From Chromera velia (lineage: Eukaryota; Sar; Chromeraceae), in the NCBI GenBank assembly GCA_018398765.1, contig JAHBMJ010002110.1, positions 1 through 22,794 of the forward strand: a stretch of 22,794 nt of DNA. Reading direction: 5' to 3'. The position numbers and the translations under genes are program-made. The notes under the pieces were generated by a model. It worked only from the letters and a program-made list of their open reading frames with translations, had not been told where the DNA came from and ran no database searches. Below, piece by piece: positions 20,522 to 22,794 of this stretch; positions within the stretch are counted from its first letter, which is position 1; each line of letters begins with the position of its first letter.

Positions 20522-22794
20522 GCACCTCGCCGCCTCGCTCCTCTCCGCCTCTGTCCGATGCATCCAGTGCCAAAGACCAACGAGGGCAACTCAGGATCTG
20601 CACGCACACACAGGCAGGCAGTCACACGCGACAGCGATGAGTCTGTGCTGAACTGATCGATCGGACGTCTTACGCTTGCCCCAAACGCACAGATGAACTG
20701 CAGAAGTGCGTCATGAAAGTCCCGATCGACCCATCCAGTGCATAAGCTGAGCCAACTTAACATCTGATACCGCTCCCCCACGCCCCAAAACAACCAAGGG
20801 CCATGGAAGGCAACAGTCTCAAACATGCTGACCAACCCTCCTACACATAGTTCAAGCCGGGCAAGCCCATACGACACAATCAATCACACGCTGCAGCTAT
20901 CCTGCCAAAATTAATCAGCAAACTGCGCCCAACAAAAAGCAAAGCACGTCCCCACCGCCGTCAGAATGAGCAGATACTACTCACCTCAAAAAAACTTCTC
21001 GCACCTCGCCGCCTCGCTCCTCTCCGCCTCTGTCCGATGCATCCAGTGCCAAAGACCAACAAGGGCAACTCAGGATCTGTACGCACACACAGGCAGGCAG
21101 TCACACGCGACGGCGATGAGTCTGTGCTGAACTGATCGATCAGACGTCTTACGCTTGCCCCAAACGCACAGATGAACTGTAGAAGTGCGTCATGAAAGTC
21201 CCGATCGACCCGTCTAGTGCATAAGCTGAGCCAACTTAACATGTGATACCGCTCCCCTACGCCCCAAAACAACCAAGGGCCATGGAAGGCAACAGTCTCA
21301 AACATGCTGACCAACCCTCCTACACACACATACAACACAATCAATCACACGCTGCAGCCATCCTGCCAAATCAGCAAACTGTGCCCAACAAAAAGCAAAG
21401 CACGTCCCCACCGCCGTCAGAATGAGCAGATACTACTCACCTCAAAGAAACTTCTTGCACCTCGCCGCCTCGCTCCTCTCCGCCTCTGTCCGATGCATCC
21501 AGTGCCAAAGACCAACAAAGGCAACTCAGGGTCTGCACGCACACACAGGCAGGCAGTCACACGCGACGGCGATGAGTCTGTGCTGAACTGATCGATCGGA
21601 CGTCTTACGCTTGCCCCAAACGCACAGATGAACTGCAGAAGTGCGTCATGAAAGTCCCGATCGACCCGTCCAGTGCCTAAGCTGAGCCAACTCAACATGT
21701 GATACCGCTCCTCCACGCCCCAAAACAACCAAGGGCCATGGAAGGCAACAGTCTCAAACATGCTGACCAACCCTCCTACACACAGTCCAAGCCTATACGA
21801 CACAATCAATCACATGCTGCAGCCATCCTGCTAAAATTAATCAGCAAACTGCGCCCAACAAAAAGCAAAGCACGTCCCCACCGCTGTCAGAGCGAGCAGA
21901 TACTACTCACCTCAAAAAAACTTCTCGCACCTCGCCGCCTCGCTCCTCTCCGCCTCTGTCCGATGCATCCAGTGCCAAAGACCAACAAGGGCAACTCAGG
22001 ATCTGCACGCACACACAGGCAGGCAGTCATACGCGACGGCGATGAGTCTGTGCTGAACTGATCGATTGGACGTCTTACGCTTGCCCCAAATGCACAGATG
22101 AACTGCAGAAGTGCATCATGAAAGTCCCGATCGACCCGTCCAGCGCATAAGCTGAGCCAACTCAACATGTGATACCGCTCCGACACGCCCCAAAACAACC
22201 AAGGGCCATGGAAAGCAACAGTCTCAGACATGCTGACCAACCCTCCTATACACAGTCCAAGCCATACGACACAATCAATCACACGCTACAGCCATCCTGC
22301 CAAAATTAATCAGCAAACTGCGCCTAACAAATACCAAAGCACGTCCCCACCGCCGTCAGAGTGAGCAGATACTACTCACCTCAAAGAAACTTCTCGCACC
22401 TCGCCGCCTCGCTCCTCTCCGCCTCTGTCCGATGCATCCAGTGCCAAAGATCAAGAGGGTGAACTCAGGGTCTGCACGCACACACAGGCAGGCAGTCACA
22501 CGTGACGGCGATGAGTCTGTGCTGAACTGATCGGATGTCGCACGCTTGCCCCAAGCGCACAGATGAACTGCAGAAGTGCGTCATAAAAGTCCCGATCGAC
22601 CCGTCCAGCGCATACGCTGAGCCAACTCAACATGTGATACCGCTCCCCCACGCCCCAAAACAACCAAGGGCCATGGAAGGCAACAGTTTCAGACATGCTG
22701 ACCAACCCTCCTACACACAGTCCAAGCCCATACGACACAATCAATCACACGCTGCAGCCATCCTGCCAAAATTAATCAGCAAACTGCGCCCAAC
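20522..22794. repeat. ~470-bp satellite, five tandem copies, the last cut by the window end
   Basis: Units begin at GCACCTCGCCGCCTCGCTCC: 20522, 21001, 21457, 21927 and 22396, giving lengths 479, 456, 470 and 469, with at least 399 bases of a fifth. Copies are highly similar, with point changes and a few short indels clustered near the ends of the minus-strand frame. Each complete unit has a minus-strand open frame of about 127-131 codons (20961-21344, 21417-21809, 21887-22282), containing for example ETVAFHGPWLFWGV and DRDFHDALLQFICAF. The fifth copy is frameshifted (22496-22744) by a small deletion. The frame matches no family I recognise, and differences between copies are often non-synonymous, which argues against strong protein constraint. 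Confidence 0.95.
20905..20990 (-). other. Splice-donor / U2-like / Sm-site-like module within the 470-bp unit
   Basis: Read on the minus strand, TTTGAG is followed by GTGAGTAG, a near-perfect 5' splice site with its GT at 20984-20983. Overlapping it is GTAGTATCTGCTC, which shares GTAGTATCTG with the branch-recognition region of U2 snRNA. About 62 nt beyond GTAGTA lies AATTTTGG (20912-20905), which resembles an Sm-binding site. The module recurs at the unit junctions near 21440, 21910 and 22379; the 21440 junction has lost the Sm-like bases. The conserved U2 sequence upstream of GTAGTA and a clear 3' stem-loop are absent, so this is not called as an RNA gene. Confidence 0.3.

Noticed and set aside
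20905-20990. Functional U2 snRNA gene
   Set aside because: The nearly invariant U2 sequence upstream of GTAGTA and the stem I and II pairings are absent; only a short string and a Sm-like site match.

Overview
The window looks like nuclear DNA of an intron-rich protist with mid-range GC. Both genes are cut by many short GT-AG introns (92-445 bp) and encode very long, low-complexity, disordered proteins. Introns and intergenic DNA are full of microsatellites and strand-asymmetric purine/pyrimidine tracts, and one end is a block of tandem satellites. No bacterial operons, rRNA, confident tRNA, CRISPR array or intact transposon is visible. An alveolate alga of the chromerid type (for example Chromera velia) is my best guess from general character; no species-diagnostic sequence was identified.

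Layout. (1) 114-6867, minus strand: one spliced gene, modelled here as 11 exons and 1292 codons with a consistent reading phase. Two giant disordered exons flank a conserved-looking alpha-helical core (PPR-like) split over nine small exons. (2) 6868-10136: a 3.3-kb region between divergent genes. It holds no convincing gene, but has a roughly 1-kb almost pure pyrimidine tract (about 7966-8955), an AT-rich island (about 9120-9660) and dispersed copies of a 13-bp GC-rich motif. (3) 10137-17569, plus strand: a second spliced gene, modelled as 8 exons and 1668 codons. It encodes a probable WD40/beta-propeller protein with acidic and serine-rich insertions and strongly basic, nuclear-localisation-like segments. 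(4) 17570-19160: AT-rich intergenic DNA, a long TG microsatellite and a weak tRNA-like remnant. (5) 19162-20520: about 15 copies of a 90-bp minisatellite. (6) 20522-22794: about five copies of a 456-479-bp satellite running off the window end.

The genes are divergent and share an upstream region, but nothing shows they act in the same process. The most unusual observations are these. Many introns in both genes begin with tetranucleotide repeats in register with the 5' splice site. Each unit of the ~470-bp satellite carries, on the minus strand, a consensus 5' splice site overlapping a U2-like GTAGTATCTG string, and most carry a Sm-site-like AATTTTGG about 60-70 nt further on. That layout recalls small spliceosomal or spliced-leader RNA genes but is unproven. 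The 90-bp satellite keeps two minus-strand frames open over most of its length. All splice sites and protein families were called by eye, without RNA or homology data.
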